Source: CAYXAA01 sp964462985 (lineage in GTDB: Bacteria; Pseudomonadota; Alphaproteobacteria; Rhizobiales; Stappiaceae). Taken from it: 64,000 bases of DNA. Below, in pieces: positions 7,288 to 15,643 of the stretch. A model generated the notes under the pieces. That model was not told where the DNA came from and made no database searches. It worked only from the letters and a program-made list of their open reading frames with translations. Position 1 is the first letter of the stretch, and each line of letters begins with the position of its first letter. A program made the position numbers and the translations under genes. The stretch is from positions 5,542 to 69,541 of the forward strand of contig CAYXAA010000025.1 of assembly GCA_964462985.1 (NCBI GenBank), read 5' to 3'.

Positions 7288-9633
7288 ATGAACGAGATGG
7301 TGCAGAAGAAGTTCGGCATGGGCGCTCCGGTCCGCCGCAAGGAGGACGCCGCCTTCGTGACCGGGCACGGCCACTATGTCGATGACTACCGGCCCGAAGG
7401 CACGCTCTATGCCTATGTGCTGCGTTCGCCGGTCGCCCATGCCCGATTTACCCTTGGCGACCTGACGGCCGCGCGCGAGGCGCCGGGCGTGAAGCTGGTC
7501 CTGACGGCGGCGGATATCGCCGACACCAACCAGATGCCGACCAAGGCAGTGATGCCCCAGGTCGATGGCACCAAGCATGCTGTGCCGCCTCGCCCGGTCC
7601 TGTGCAGCGACACGGTGCGCCACGTCGGCGACGGCATCGCCTTCATCGTGGCCGAGACGCTGAACGACGCCAAATCGGCAGCAGAGCTGATCGAGGTCGA
7701 CTACGATCCGCTCGACGTCGTGGTGTCGACGGCCGGTGCGCTCGAGCCCGGTGCGCCGTTGGTATGGCCGGAGATGGGGACCAATCGCGCCTTTACGCTC
7801 GGGCACGGCGACAAGGACAAGACCGACGCCGCCTTTGCGGCCGCTGCCCGGGTCAGCCGCATCGAGGTGACAAACAACCGCCTCGTCGCCAACTACATGG
7901 AGCCGCGCGGCTCGGTTGCCGAATACGACAAGTCCACCGGCCGCTGGACGCTCACCGTCGGTACCCAGGGCGGTCACGGCATTCGCGACGTCATTGCCGA
8001 GGATATCCTCAAGATCGATCCGGCGCGGCTACGTGTGGTGACGCCGGATGTCGGCGGTGGCTTCGGCACCAAGATCTTCGTGTATCGCGAATACCCGCTG
8101 TGCATGATCGCGGCCGAGCGACTCGGCCGGCCGGTGAAGTGGATTTCTGAGCGCACCGAGCATTTCCTCGGAGACGCCCAGGGGCGCGACAATGTGACGA
8201 CGGCAGAGGTGGCTCTCGACGCCGACGGCAAGTTCCTCGGCCTCAGGGTCCACGTGATCGCCAACATGGGCGCCTACCTCCACCAGTTCGGCCCGTTCAT
8301 TCCCTGGGTCGGCACGACGATGTCGACCGGCCTCTACGACATTCCCGCGCTTCACGTCACCGTGGACGGCGTCTTTACCAACACCTTGCCGGTCGATGCC
8401 TATCGCGGTGCCGGGCGGCCGGAGGCGGCCTATCTGATCGAGCGCCTGGTGGAGAAGGCGGCGCGCGACCTGGGCCTCTCATCCGACGAGATCCGCCGTC
8501 GCAACTTCATCCCGCCGACCAAGCTGCCCTACACCACCCCGACCGGTCGCATGTACGACACCGGCGAGTTCGAGGGTCACATGCAAAAGGCGATGGAGGT
8601 GGCGGATTGGGCCGGGTTCGAGGCGCGTGCCAGGGAAAGCGAGGCGAACGGCCGCTACCGCGGAATCGGCATGTGCTGCTATGTCGAGGCCTGCGCCTTT
8701 CCCGGCTCCGAGGAGGCGACGGTTGAGCTCGGCACCGACGGTTCCGTCACGCTGCTGATCGGTACGCAGACGAACGGGCAGGGCCATGCCACCGCCTACG
8801 GCCAGATCGTGGCCGAGGAATTGGGAATTGACCTCGACAAGATCAACTTGGTCCAGGGTGACACCGACCGCGTACCGAACGGCGGCGGCACGGGCGGCTC
8901 GCGCTCGATCCCGCTCGGCCTACCGTCGGTGCTCGGCGCATCCAAGAGCCTCGTCAAGAAAATCAAGGACGTCGCGGCCGATCGTCTGGAGGTCGGCGCC
9001 AGCGATCTCGAACTCGCCGGCGGTGAGGTCCGCGTCGTGGGAACCGACCGGGCGATGACGCTCGCTGAGGTTGCGGCTGCCTCCTCCGGTCCGCTCAGCG
9101 CGCGCGACGAGGTCAAGCAGGCCGAATGCACCTACCCGAACGGCACGCATGTCTGCGAGGTCGAGATCGACCCGGAGACCGGCGTCACCCACGTCGTGAA
9201 CTACGTCATCGTGGATGACTTCGGAGTGGTGGTGAACCCGATTCTGCTCGCGGGTCAGGTCCACGGCGGTGCCGCCCAGGCGATCGGCCAGGCCCTGATG
9301 GAAAGCACGGTCTACGATGAAAGCGGCCAGCTCGTCACCGCCTCCTTCCTGGACTACTGGATGCCGCGGGCCGGCGACTTGCCGCCGTTCCACTTCGAGA
9401 CGCGCAACGTGCCCTCGACCACCAATGCGCTCGGCATCAAGGGTGCCGGCGAGGCCGGCACGATCGGCGGCTGCGCGGCGGTGATGAATGCGGTTGAAGA
9501 TGCGTTGAGGCGCGGGGTCGGCGTCGAGCATATCGACATGCCGGCGACGCCCCTCAGGGTCTGGCAGGCGATCCAGAGCGCGGGCACGAATCAGGGCGTT
9601 CGGCACGCCGACACTCGCAGGGAACGGCTCTAG
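7288..9633 (+). CDS. Xanthine dehydrogenase-family molybdopterin-binding subunit, form II CoxL-like
   Basis: Large catalytic subunit of a molybdenum hydroxylase (CO dehydrogenase/aldehyde oxidase/xanthine dehydrogenase family). It carries AYRGAGR near residue 371, the form II signature; true form I CO dehydrogenases have AYxCSFR. The other cofactor motifs are present: GGGFGTK near 255, GTQTNGQGHATAYGQI, and GAGEAGTIGG near 720 with the catalytic glutamate. Its 781 aa is full length. The expected FAD (medium) and 2Fe-2S (small) subunit genes are absent on both sides, so it stands alone behind the HTH/PBP-like gene. The substrate is unknown; an aldehyde or N-heterocycle is more likely than CO. 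The ATG follows GAGGCC. Confidence 0.85.
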   Translation: MNEMVQKKFGMGAPVRRKEDAAFVTGHGHYVDDYRPEGTLYAYVLRSPVAHARFTLGDLTAAREAPGVKLVLTAADIADTNQMPTKAVMPQVDGTKHAVPPRPVLCSDTVRHVGDGIAFIVAETLNDAKSAAELIEVDYDPLDVVVSTAGALEPGAPLVWPEMGTNRAFTLGHGDKDKTDAAFAAAARVSRIEVTNNRLVANYMEPRGSVAEYDKSTGRWTLTVGTQGGHGIRDVIAEDILKIDPARLRVVTPDVGGGFGTKIFVYREYPLCMIAAERLGRPVKWISERTEHFLGDAQGRDNVTTAEVALDADGKFLGLRVHVIANMGAYLHQFGPFIPWVGTTMSTGLYDIPALHVTVDGVFTNTLPVDAYRGAGRPEAAYLIERLVEKAARDLGLSSDEIRRRNFIPPTKLPYTTPTGRMYDTGEFEGHMQKAMEVADWAGFEARARESEANGRYRGIGMCCYVEACAFPGSEEATVELGTDGSVTLLIGTQTNGQGHATAYGQIVAEELGIDLDKINLVQGDTDRVPNGGGTGGSRSIPLGLPSVLGASKSLVKKIKDVAADRLEVGASDLELAGGEVRVVGTDRAMTLAEVAAASSGPLSARDEVKQAECTYPNGTHVCEVEIDPETGVTHVVNYVIVDDFGVVVNPILLAGQVHGGAAQAIGQALMESTVYDESGQLVTASFLDYWMPRAGDLPPFHFETRNVPSTTNALGIKGAGEAGTIGGCAAVMNAVEDALRRGVGVEHIDMPATPLRVWQAIQSAGTNQGVRHADTRRERL

Positions 9634-9835
9634 GCGCGATCCGGCGCAGCCCGCCCTATCGCCGGCAACAGAGTTGCCTTAGTATTTCGACGTAGTCAGC
9701 GGACGGTCCCTCGATGTTGAGCGGGCGCCCGCTGGCGCTGCATCTGGGCTCGACGTTCGACCGGCCATTCCACCTTGAGCGGAATCGCTGAAGCCACGTC
9801 AATTTCGCGGGCTCGGGGCGTGTCGAGGGTGCGAT

Positions 9836-11122
9836 ATGGCGAGCCGCTACGATGAGGACACCGGGTTTCTGACCCGCCACTCATTCGACGATCTGGCGCT
9901 GCAGCATCTGCATGCGGCGTCGGCGATCGCGCCATGCCTGCTGATCGTCATCGATCTGACCCCGCTGCTTCGGATGCGGGCGCTGCTCGATGCCAGGGAG
10001 ATCGATTGGAGCCTTGCCGAGATTGCGCGGCGAATCCGCGCCGTCATGCCGGGGAAGAGCCTGGTTGGCCGCGGCCTCAACGAGCTGATCTGCCTGATCC
10101 CGCAGATCACCGATTCCTCCGACATGGTCGCCGATCTGGCCCGGCTCCTCGACAGGCCGTACGTGTCGGACGAGGGGCGAACCTTCGACCTGCCGTGCCG
10201 CACGCTGATCTTCACCTATCCGATGGACGGCTTCGACCTCGAGGATCGGCACGAGGTTGGGAAGGTCGTCAACGCCTTGATCGATCGCAATCATCAGGTC
10301 CACGGCGCGCGGTGGTTCTGGGTGACGCCTGAGGACGTCGCCGCGATCCGGCAGTGGCTCAAGATTGACCGGCTGCTGTTGGATGCCGCGCTGCAGGACG
10401 AGTTCACACTGGTCTATCAACCGCGCGTTGACATGCGCGACGGCCGGATCATCGGGGCCGAGGCGCTGCTGCGCTGGACGAATTCAGAGATCGGAGAGGT
10501 GCCGCCGGCGACCTTCATCCCGCGGGCCGAGCAGACCGGGGCGATCCACGGCCTGACCCGCTGGGTAATGCGCCGGGCCGCGAACGATCTGGCTGCCTTC
10601 GTTGACCAGGTCGACGACTTTCGCCTCAGCATCAACATCAGCACGTCCAACATCCGCGACCATTCGTTTCCGGCGGACGTGTGCGAGATCTTCCGCGCTG
10701 CCGGAGCCGATCCCGCGCGGGTCGATTTCGAGCTGACCGAGACGCAGCTGATGGAGAGCCACGTTGAGGCGTCCAAGGTGCTGGGTGAACTGAAGCGGCT
10801 CGGCGCGCGCGTTGCGATCGACGATTTCGGCACCGGCTATTCGTCGCTTTCAATGATTTCGTTTATGCCATTCGACTGCCTCAAGATCGACCGCAGCTTC
10901 GTTGCCGGCATCGACCGGGGCAGCGATGTCGGGCACCGTGCGCGCGAAGTGATCCGCAGCATTCATCGCCTCGGCTGTGCCTGCGACATGATGACGATCG
11001 CCGAAGGCGTCGAAAACGAAGAGCAAATGGGGATGCTCAAGGACGATATCGGCTGCCACTTCGGCCAGGGCTACTATTTCGGTCGGCCGATGGGCTTTTC
11101 GGAGTTTGCAAAGCGGCTTTGA
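9836..11122 (+). CDS. EAL-domain cyclic-di-GMP phosphodiesterase with degenerate GGDEF-like N-terminus
   Basis: Probably hydrolyses c-di-GMP to pGpG, lowering the signal that favours sessile growth. The EAL domain (about residues 180-428) keeps all expected catalytic motifs: EALLRW, the Asn in SINIS, FELTET, DDFGTGYSSL, KIDRSF, AEGVEN and GQGYYFGRP. The N-terminal 170 residues resemble a GGDEF fold but have no GGDEF signature (VGRGLNELICLI occupies that place), so this part is likely regulatory or structural. There is no transmembrane segment, so it is probably cytoplasmic. The ATG at 9836 follows GAGGGTGCGAT. It is a single gene with no evident operon partner. Confidence 0.85.
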   Translation: MASRYDEDTGFLTRHSFDDLALQHLHAASAIAPCLLIVIDLTPLLRMRALLDAREIDWSLAEIARRIRAVMPGKSLVGRGLNELICLIPQITDSSDMVADLARLLDRPYVSDEGRTFDLPCRTLIFTYPMDGFDLEDRHEVGKVVNALIDRNHQVHGARWFWVTPEDVAAIRQWLKIDRLLLDAALQDEFTLVYQPRVDMRDGRIIGAEALLRWTNSEIGEVPPATFIPRAEQTGAIHGLTRWVMRRAANDLAAFVDQVDDFRLSINISTSNIRDHSFPADVCEIFRAAGADPARVDFELTETQLMESHVEASKVLGELKRLGARVAIDDFGTGYSSLSMISFMPFDCLKIDRSFVAGIDRGSDVGHRAREVIRSIHRLGCACDMMTIAEGVENEEQMGMLKDDIGCHFGQGYYFGRPMGFSEFAKRL

Positions 11123-11274
11123 CAACGGCCGTTGGCAGGCATTCGCGAAACGCAATGGTGCCATGCTCGTGGCGAATGCTATCGTCGCCGGCGCTTGTCC
11201 TACAACGCGCTTCCGCGCGGATCCCCCGCACCCTGCCAGGAAGACCAAGCCGGGCCCCTTGGGAAGGAACAACA

Positions 11275-12252
11275 ATGGCGCGTCAAAGCGCAGAGACCTC
11301 GATTGGCGCGCCGCCGGTCGTGGACCTCAACCGCAACCGTCCGCTGCTCGGGATCACGCTGAAGGTCGTGTCCGCGCTGATCTTCACCGGGATGGTCACG
11401 CTGGTGAAGATCACCTCGGACGAGGTGCCGATCGGCGAAGTGATGTTCGCTCGCAACTTCTTCGGCCTGATTCCGGTGCTGATCGTGGTTGGCTGGCGCG
11501 GCGAACTCGTGACCGCCTTTGCGACCCGGCGGCCGATGGGCCACCTGTCTCGCGCCGTGGTCGGCGGCACCGCAATGGCGCTCTGGTTTGCGGCTCTGGG
11601 CTACATGCCGCTGCCGGACGCCACGGCGATCAGCTTTTCGGCGCCGCTGATGACGGTCGTGCTGGCGGCGATCATCCTGGGTGAAACGGTCAGGATCTAT
11701 CGTTGGACGGCGGTCGTCATCGGCTTTCTCGGCATTCTCATCATCCTTTCGCCGCATCTGGGCAAGGGCGGGGTCGATGACGCGGCCCGGCTCGGTGCCG
11801 GACTTGCCTTCCTGTCGGCCTGTTTCATGGCCCTGGCACAGATCACCGTGCGCCGGCTGACCAATACGGAGCGCACCGCGACCATCGTCATCTGGTTTTC
11901 CGGGACCACCGCGCTGTTGTCGCTGCTGACGCTGCCGTTCGGTTGGGTGATGCCGACCCTGGAGCAGGCGGTGATGCTGGTCACGCTCGGCCTGCTTGGC
12001 GGTGTCGGCCAAATCCTGCTCACTCAGAGCTACCGCTATGCAGATGCGGCGACGATCGCACCGTTCGAATACACTGCGATGCTGTGGGCGATCCTGGTTG
12101 GATGGCTGGTGTTCGAGGAGGCTCCGGTCGCGGAGGTTATCGCGGGCTCCGCGATCGTGATCGGCGCCGGAATCTTTGTCATCTACCGCGAACGCCGTCT
12201 CGGGCTCGACCGGTCGAAATCGCGCCGCGCCGTGTCTCCGTCCAAGCTGTAG
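11275..12252 (+). CDS. DMT-superfamily (EamA) transporter
   Basis: Inner-membrane permease of the drug/metabolite transporter superfamily, 325 aa, with ten predicted hydrophobic helices in two EamA repeats (first about residues 25-155, second about 170-300). The second repeat contains the typical QSYRYADAATIAPFEYTAMLWA-type segment and GWLVFEE. The start at 11275 follows GGGAAGGAAC; in-frame codons upstream lack coding character. Related alphaproteobacterial proteins export amino acids or riboflavin-like metabolites, but the substrate cannot be assigned here. It is convergent with the small AsnC-domain gene. Confidence 0.85.
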   Translation: MARQSAETSIGAPPVVDLNRNRPLLGITLKVVSALIFTGMVTLVKITSDEVPIGEVMFARNFFGLIPVLIVVGWRGELVTAFATRRPMGHLSRAVVGGTAMALWFAALGYMPLPDATAISFSAPLMTVVLAAIILGETVRIYRWTAVVIGFLGILIILSPHLGKGGVDDAARLGAGLAFLSACFMALAQITVRRLTNTERTATIVIWFSGTTALLSLLTLPFGWVMPTLEQAVMLVTLGLLGGVGQILLTQSYRYADAATIAPFEYTAMLWAILVGWLVFEEAPVAEVIAGSAIVIGAGIFVIYRERRLGLDRSKSRRAVSPSKL

Positions 12253-12316
12253 GGCAGGAGTTCAGCGGAGGCACCAGCCGACCTGTCCCGGATATTGTCC
12301 CGTTTGCCCGCTGGGA

Positions 12317-12553
12317 TCAGAACGCCTTGAAGGTGATGATCGTCTTGGTATCGAGGATGCCGTCGAAGCAGTGCACCTTCTCATTGACGAAATGACCGAT
12401 GTCGGCGTCGTCCTCGACATAGACCTTGACCAGCAGGTCGTAGTCGCCGGCGGTCGAATAGATTTCCGAAGCGACTTCGGCGTCGGCGATGGCATTGGCG
12501 ACCTCGTAGGCCTTGCCGAGCTGGCATTTGATCATGACGAAAAACGGCTTCAT
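12317..12553 (-). CDS. Stand-alone Lrp/AsnC ligand-binding (RAM) domain protein
   Basis: A 78-residue protein made only of the Lrp/AsnC effector-binding (RAM) domain: VMIKCQLGKAYEVANAI, then TAGDYDLLVKVYVED and DTKTIITFKAF. It lacks the DNA-binding helix-turn-helix of full-length AsnC regulators. Such domains assemble as beta-alpha-beta-beta-alpha-beta dimers and oligomers that bind amino acids, and may modulate full-length Lrp proteins. The ATG at 12553 has CGGAGGACAG upstream. It is divergent from the thiamine operon. The function is unknown beyond the fold. Confidence 0.85.
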   Translation of the reverse strand: MKPFFVMIKCQLGKAYEVANAIADAEVASEIYSTAGDYDLLVKVYVEDDADIGHFVNEKVHCFDGILDTKTIITFKAF

Positions 12554-12761
12554 TCTGTCCTCCGGATCGGGGTGCGAACCACTTCGGCCCTGCCCCGATG
12601 GGTGGGGCGGGATGGATTGGCCGAGGGCCGCGGATCGGCGCCAGTGAATAGGAACCATGGGGCCCGGGCAAGCGTTTCTGCTCGGCCGGCGCTTGAACTG
12701 TGCATCTACCGCGACCGGCTTGTATTTCCACGGCTGGATTGATAGCTCTCTGCCATCTCAA

Positions 12762-12847
12762 GAACCGCCCGGCCGGTGCCTGTCCGGGCTGAGAGACAAC
12801 GCCGACCCCTCGAACCTGATCCGGATCGTGCCGGTGGAGGGATCTGG
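12762..12847 (+). promoter_or_regulatory. TPP riboswitch (THI element)
   Basis: Leader RNA that binds thiamine pyrophosphate and lowers expression of the thiM-thiD genes below it. The conserved core is readable: GGTGCC...GGGCTGAGA at 12775-12795, ACCCCTCGAACCTGATCC at 12805-12822 and the closing strand GTGCCGG...GGAGGGA to 12842. The usual TAATGCCGG is TCGTGCCGG here. The thiM ATG is about 55 nt downstream and has no clear free Shine-Dalgarno site, which fits control of translation initiation. Confidence 0.93.
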
Positions 12848-12898
12848 GTTGGATCCTGATTGTCGCGGATTGGCCGCCGCAAGGTTGGGGACCGGCCG

Positions 12899-13702
12899 AT
12901 GACCGGAGATCTTCTTGGCAACACAAAGGCTTTGGACCCGGACCTGGCCGAGCGCGGTGCCGGCGCGCTGGAGCGCCTTCGCAGGCGCGCACCAAGAATA
13001 CACTGCCTGACCAATGCGGTCGCCCAGAGCTTCACCGCTAACGTCCTGCTGGCGCTTGGCGCCGTACCATCGATGACGGCCGCGCCGGAGGAAGTCGCCG
13101 CCTTCGTGGCCGGCGCAGATGCCCTTCTCGTCAATCTCGGTACCCTCGATCGCGACCGCCGCGAGGCGATGACCATTGCGGTCGACACCGCGTTGGCCGA
13201 CGATCGGCGCTTCGTGCTTGACCCGGTCTTCGTCGAGCGGTCGCCGCTGAGGCTTTCCTTTGCCAAGCAGCTCGTGGCTCGCGGTCCGGCCGTGATTCGC
13301 GCCAACCGCGCGGAATGCGCCGCGCTCTCCGGTGACGACGAGCCGGCCGCCTTCGCCGCCAGGGCGGCAGCGGTCGTCGCGCAGACCGGAGCTGCGGACG
13401 TCGTCACCAACGGGCAGCGGTCTCTGCGCTTCGAGCGTGGCCATCCGCTGATGGCGCGGGTGACGGCGATGGGCTGCGCCACTTCGGCCGTTGTGGCGGC
13501 CTTTCTCACGGTGGAACCGGATCCGCTCGAGGCCGCCTTCGCCGCGCTGGCGACGATGGCACTCGCCGGTGATCGCGCAGGGCGGGAGGCGGTGGGCCCC
13601 GGCAGCTTCGTGCCCACCTTCCTCGACGCGCTCTATCGGCTCGATGGTGCGGATTTCAGCCGCCTGTCGCCGTTTCTTACTCAGGAGGCCGCATCATCAT
13701 GA
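12899..13702 (+). CDS. thiM: Hydroxyethylthiazole kinase
   Basis: Phosphorylates 4-methyl-5-(2-hydroxyethyl)thiazole with ATP, a salvage step for the thiazole half of thiamine. Family features seen: IHCLTNAVAQSFTANVLLALGAVPSM near residues 33-60, the DPVF motif, VIRANRAE, and MGCATSAVVAAFL near 190 with the conserved cysteine of the anion hole. The 267-aa length is normal. The ATG at 12899 lies directly below a TPP riboswitch, and the stop overlaps the thiD start (ATGA), so they are translationally coupled. An in-frame TTG at 12860 would lengthen the protein into the leader and is unlikely. Confidence 0.93.
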   Translation: MTGDLLGNTKALDPDLAERGAGALERLRRRAPRIHCLTNAVAQSFTANVLLALGAVPSMTAAPEEVAAFVAGADALLVNLGTLDRDRREAMTIAVDTALADDRRFVLDPVFVERSPLRLSFAKQLVARGPAVIRANRAECAALSGDDEPAAFAARAAAVVAQTGAADVVTNGQRSLRFERGHPLMARVTAMGCATSAVVAAFLTVEPDPLEAAFAALATMALAGDRAGREAVGPGSFVPTFLDALYRLDGADFSRLSPFLTQEAASS

Positions 13703-14511
13703 CCGCGATTGCGCTGACGATTGCGGGATCGGACTCCGGCGGCGGTGCCGGTATCCAGGCCGATCTCAAGACCTTCTCCGCCCTCGGCGTTTATGGCGCC
13801 AGCGTGCTGACCGCCTTGACGGCGCAGAACACCAGGGGCGTCTCGGCGATCCACGACGTTCCGGTCGATTTCGTCACCGCACAGATCGATGCCGTGCTTT
13901 CCGACCTCGCCGTGGGGGCGGTGAAGGTTGGCATGCTGTCGCGGCCCGAGACGATCGAAGCCGTCGCGCGTGGGCTCACGCGCCACAGCGTGAGCGCGGT
14001 GGTGGTGGATCCGGTGATGATCGCGGCGTCGGGTGATCCGCTGCTGATCCCGGAGGCCGTTGCCGTGCTGACGGACGTACTCCTGCCCAAGGCGATGCTG
14101 ATCACGCCCAACCTGCCCGAGGCGGCGCGGCTGCTCGGGTGCGAGCCCGCTACGGATCGGTCCCAGATGCAGGACCAAGCCGAGAGGCTGTTGCAACTCG
14201 GTGCCGGTGCCGTGCTATTGAAGGGAGGGCACGGCACCGGTGCGGAAGCCGCCGACCTGCTGATGTCCCGGGACGGGCACGCTTGGTTCGTCGCGCCGCG
14301 CCACGAAACCAGGAACACTCACGGAACCGGCTGCACGCTCTCATCGGCCGTGGCCGCGGGGCTTGCCAAGGGCAAGCCCCTGACGGACGCTGTTGCAGAC
14401 GCAAAGGCCTATATCACCGGCGCGATTCGGGCAGCCGACGCCCTCTCGATCGGCACAGGGCATGGTCCAGTGCATCATTTCTATCGGCTTTGGACGGAAG
14501 ACGCAGGATGA
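13699..14511 (+). CDS. thiD: Bifunctional hydroxymethylpyrimidine kinase/phosphomethylpyrimidine kinase
   Basis: Phosphorylates HMP twice to HMP-PP, the pyrimidine precursor of thiamine. It is a ribokinase-fold enzyme of 270 aa with the N-terminal substrate motif AGSDSGGGAGIQADLKTF (about residues 9-26) and the C-terminal ATP and anion-hole motif NTHGTGCTLSSA with the catalytic Cys. VVVDPVMIAASGDPLL and LITPNLPEA are also typical. It starts in an ATGA overlap with thiM and ends in an ATGA overlap with a TRAP solute-binding gene. No thiE lies beside it, so the coupling step must be encoded elsewhere. Confidence 0.94.
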   Translation: MTAIALTIAGSDSGGGAGIQADLKTFSALGVYGASVLTALTAQNTRGVSAIHDVPVDFVTAQIDAVLSDLAVGAVKVGMLSRPETIEAVARGLTRHSVSAVVVDPVMIAASGDPLLIPEAVAVLTDVLLPKAMLITPNLPEAARLLGCEPATDRSQMQDQAERLLQLGAGAVLLKGGHGTGAEAADLLMSRDGHAWFVAPRHETRNTHGTGCTLSSAVAAGLAKGKPLTDAVADAKAYITGAIRAADALSIGTGHGPVHHFYRLWTEDAG

Positions 14512-15626
14512 CCGACGACACGAGCAAGCATGCGGCTCCCGACGCCGTTCCATCGCGGCGGCGTGTGCTCGGCGCCATCGCAGGTGCGGCCGGGGCATCA
14601 ACGCTCGCTGCACCGGCAATCGCCCAGGCCACGGCGACGATCGAATGGAAGATGGCGACGTCCTGGCCGAAGGATCTGCCGGGCCCTGGCGTCACTGCCC
14701 AGCGGATCTGCGATGCCGTCGAGATGATGAGCGGCGGCCGGCTGCGGATCCGTCTTTTTGCGGCTGGCGAACTTGTGCCGGCGCTCGAGGTGTTCGACGC
14801 CGTGTCGTCCGGGACCGCACAGGTCGGCCATTCCGCTTCGTTCTTCTGGCAGGGCAAGATGCCGGCGACGGTGTTCTTCACCACCGTTCCCTTCGGCCTG
14901 ATGCCGTTCGAGCATGTCACCTGGATCGAGCAAGGCGGCGGGCAGGAGTTGTGGGACCAGCTCTATGCCGACTTTGGCGTCAAGCCGCTGATGGGCGGTA
15001 ACACCGGCATGCAGATGGGCGGCTGGTTCAAGCGTGAGATCAATAGTCTTGACGATCTCAAGGGCCTCAAGATCCGCATGCCCGGCCTTGGCGGCGAGGT
15101 GATGCGGCGCCTCGGGGCGACGCCTGTGTCGATCCCGCCCGGCGAGCTGTTCAGCGCGCTGGAATCTGGATTGATCGATGCGACCGAGTTTCTCGGTCCG
15201 TGGAGCGATGCGGCCATGGGCTTCCAGAGCGTTACCAAGCTCTACTATGCACCAGGCTTCCACGAGCCCAACGGTACGGGTGAGATCCTGTTCAACGCGG
15301 TCGCCTTCGGCGGGTTGCCCGAGGATCTGAAGACGATCGTGGTCGAGGCGTGCCGCTCGGAGAACGCGCGTTCGTTTGCCGAAAGTGAATGGATGAACGC
15401 CCAGCAGCTCGCCAAGCTCAAGGAAGAGGAAGGCGTCGATGTGCGCACCTATCCGGAGCCGGTACTCGCCGCCTTGAGAGTGACATCGGAGGAAGTGGTG
15501 GCAGCGCTCGCCGAAGAGGATGCTATCACTGCGAAGATCCATCGCAGCTACCGCGATGCGATGGCGCGTCTTGCGCCGTGGAGCGCGGTGACGACGCGGC
15601 TTTACCTCAACGCTCGGCACGCCTGA
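14508..15626 (+). CDS. TRAP transporter solute-binding protein (DctP family, TakP-like)
   Basis: A 372-aa periplasmic ligand-binding protein of a tripartite ATP-independent transporter. A twin-arginine-like leader (SRRRVLGAIAGAAGASTLAAPAIAQA) precedes the mature domain. The motifs MATSWPKDLPG, FAAGELVPALEVFDAV, GGNTGMQMGGWFKREI, GLKIRMPGLGGEVMRRLG and DATEFLGPW resemble the 2-oxoacid-binding protein TakP. The start overlaps the thiD stop (ATGA), so it is probably translated from the TPP-riboswitch mRNA. No dctQ or dctM membrane genes are next to it, so it must pair with a transporter elsewhere. The ligand is unknown; the setting allows a thiamine-related compound or a 2-oxo acid. Confidence 0.85.
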   Translation: MTDDTSKHAAPDAVPSRRRVLGAIAGAAGASTLAAPAIAQATATIEWKMATSWPKDLPGPGVTAQRICDAVEMMSGGRLRIRLFAAGELVPALEVFDAVSSGTAQVGHSASFFWQGKMPATVFFTTVPFGLMPFEHVTWIEQGGGQELWDQLYADFGVKPLMGGNTGMQMGGWFKREINSLDDLKGLKIRMPGLGGEVMRRLGATPVSIPPGELFSALESGLIDATEFLGPWSDAAMGFQSVTKLYYAPGFHEPNGTGEILFNAVAFGGLPEDLKTIVVEACRSENARSFAESEWMNAQQLAKLKEEEGVDVRTYPEPVLAALRVTSEEVVAALAEEDAITAKIHRSYRDAMARLAPWSAVTTRLYLNARHA

Positions 15627-15643
15627 ACGCTGTCGATCGGAGG

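Noticed and set aside
7288..9633. True carbon monoxide dehydrogenase large subunit
   Set aside because: The active-site loop is AYRGAGR (form II) instead of AYxCSFR, and the CoxM/CoxS partners are missing, so CO oxidation should not be claimed.
14139..14507. N-terminal extension of the TRAP binding protein
   Set aside because: It overlaps thiD in another frame; the ATG in the ATGA junction gives a proper Tat-like leader.
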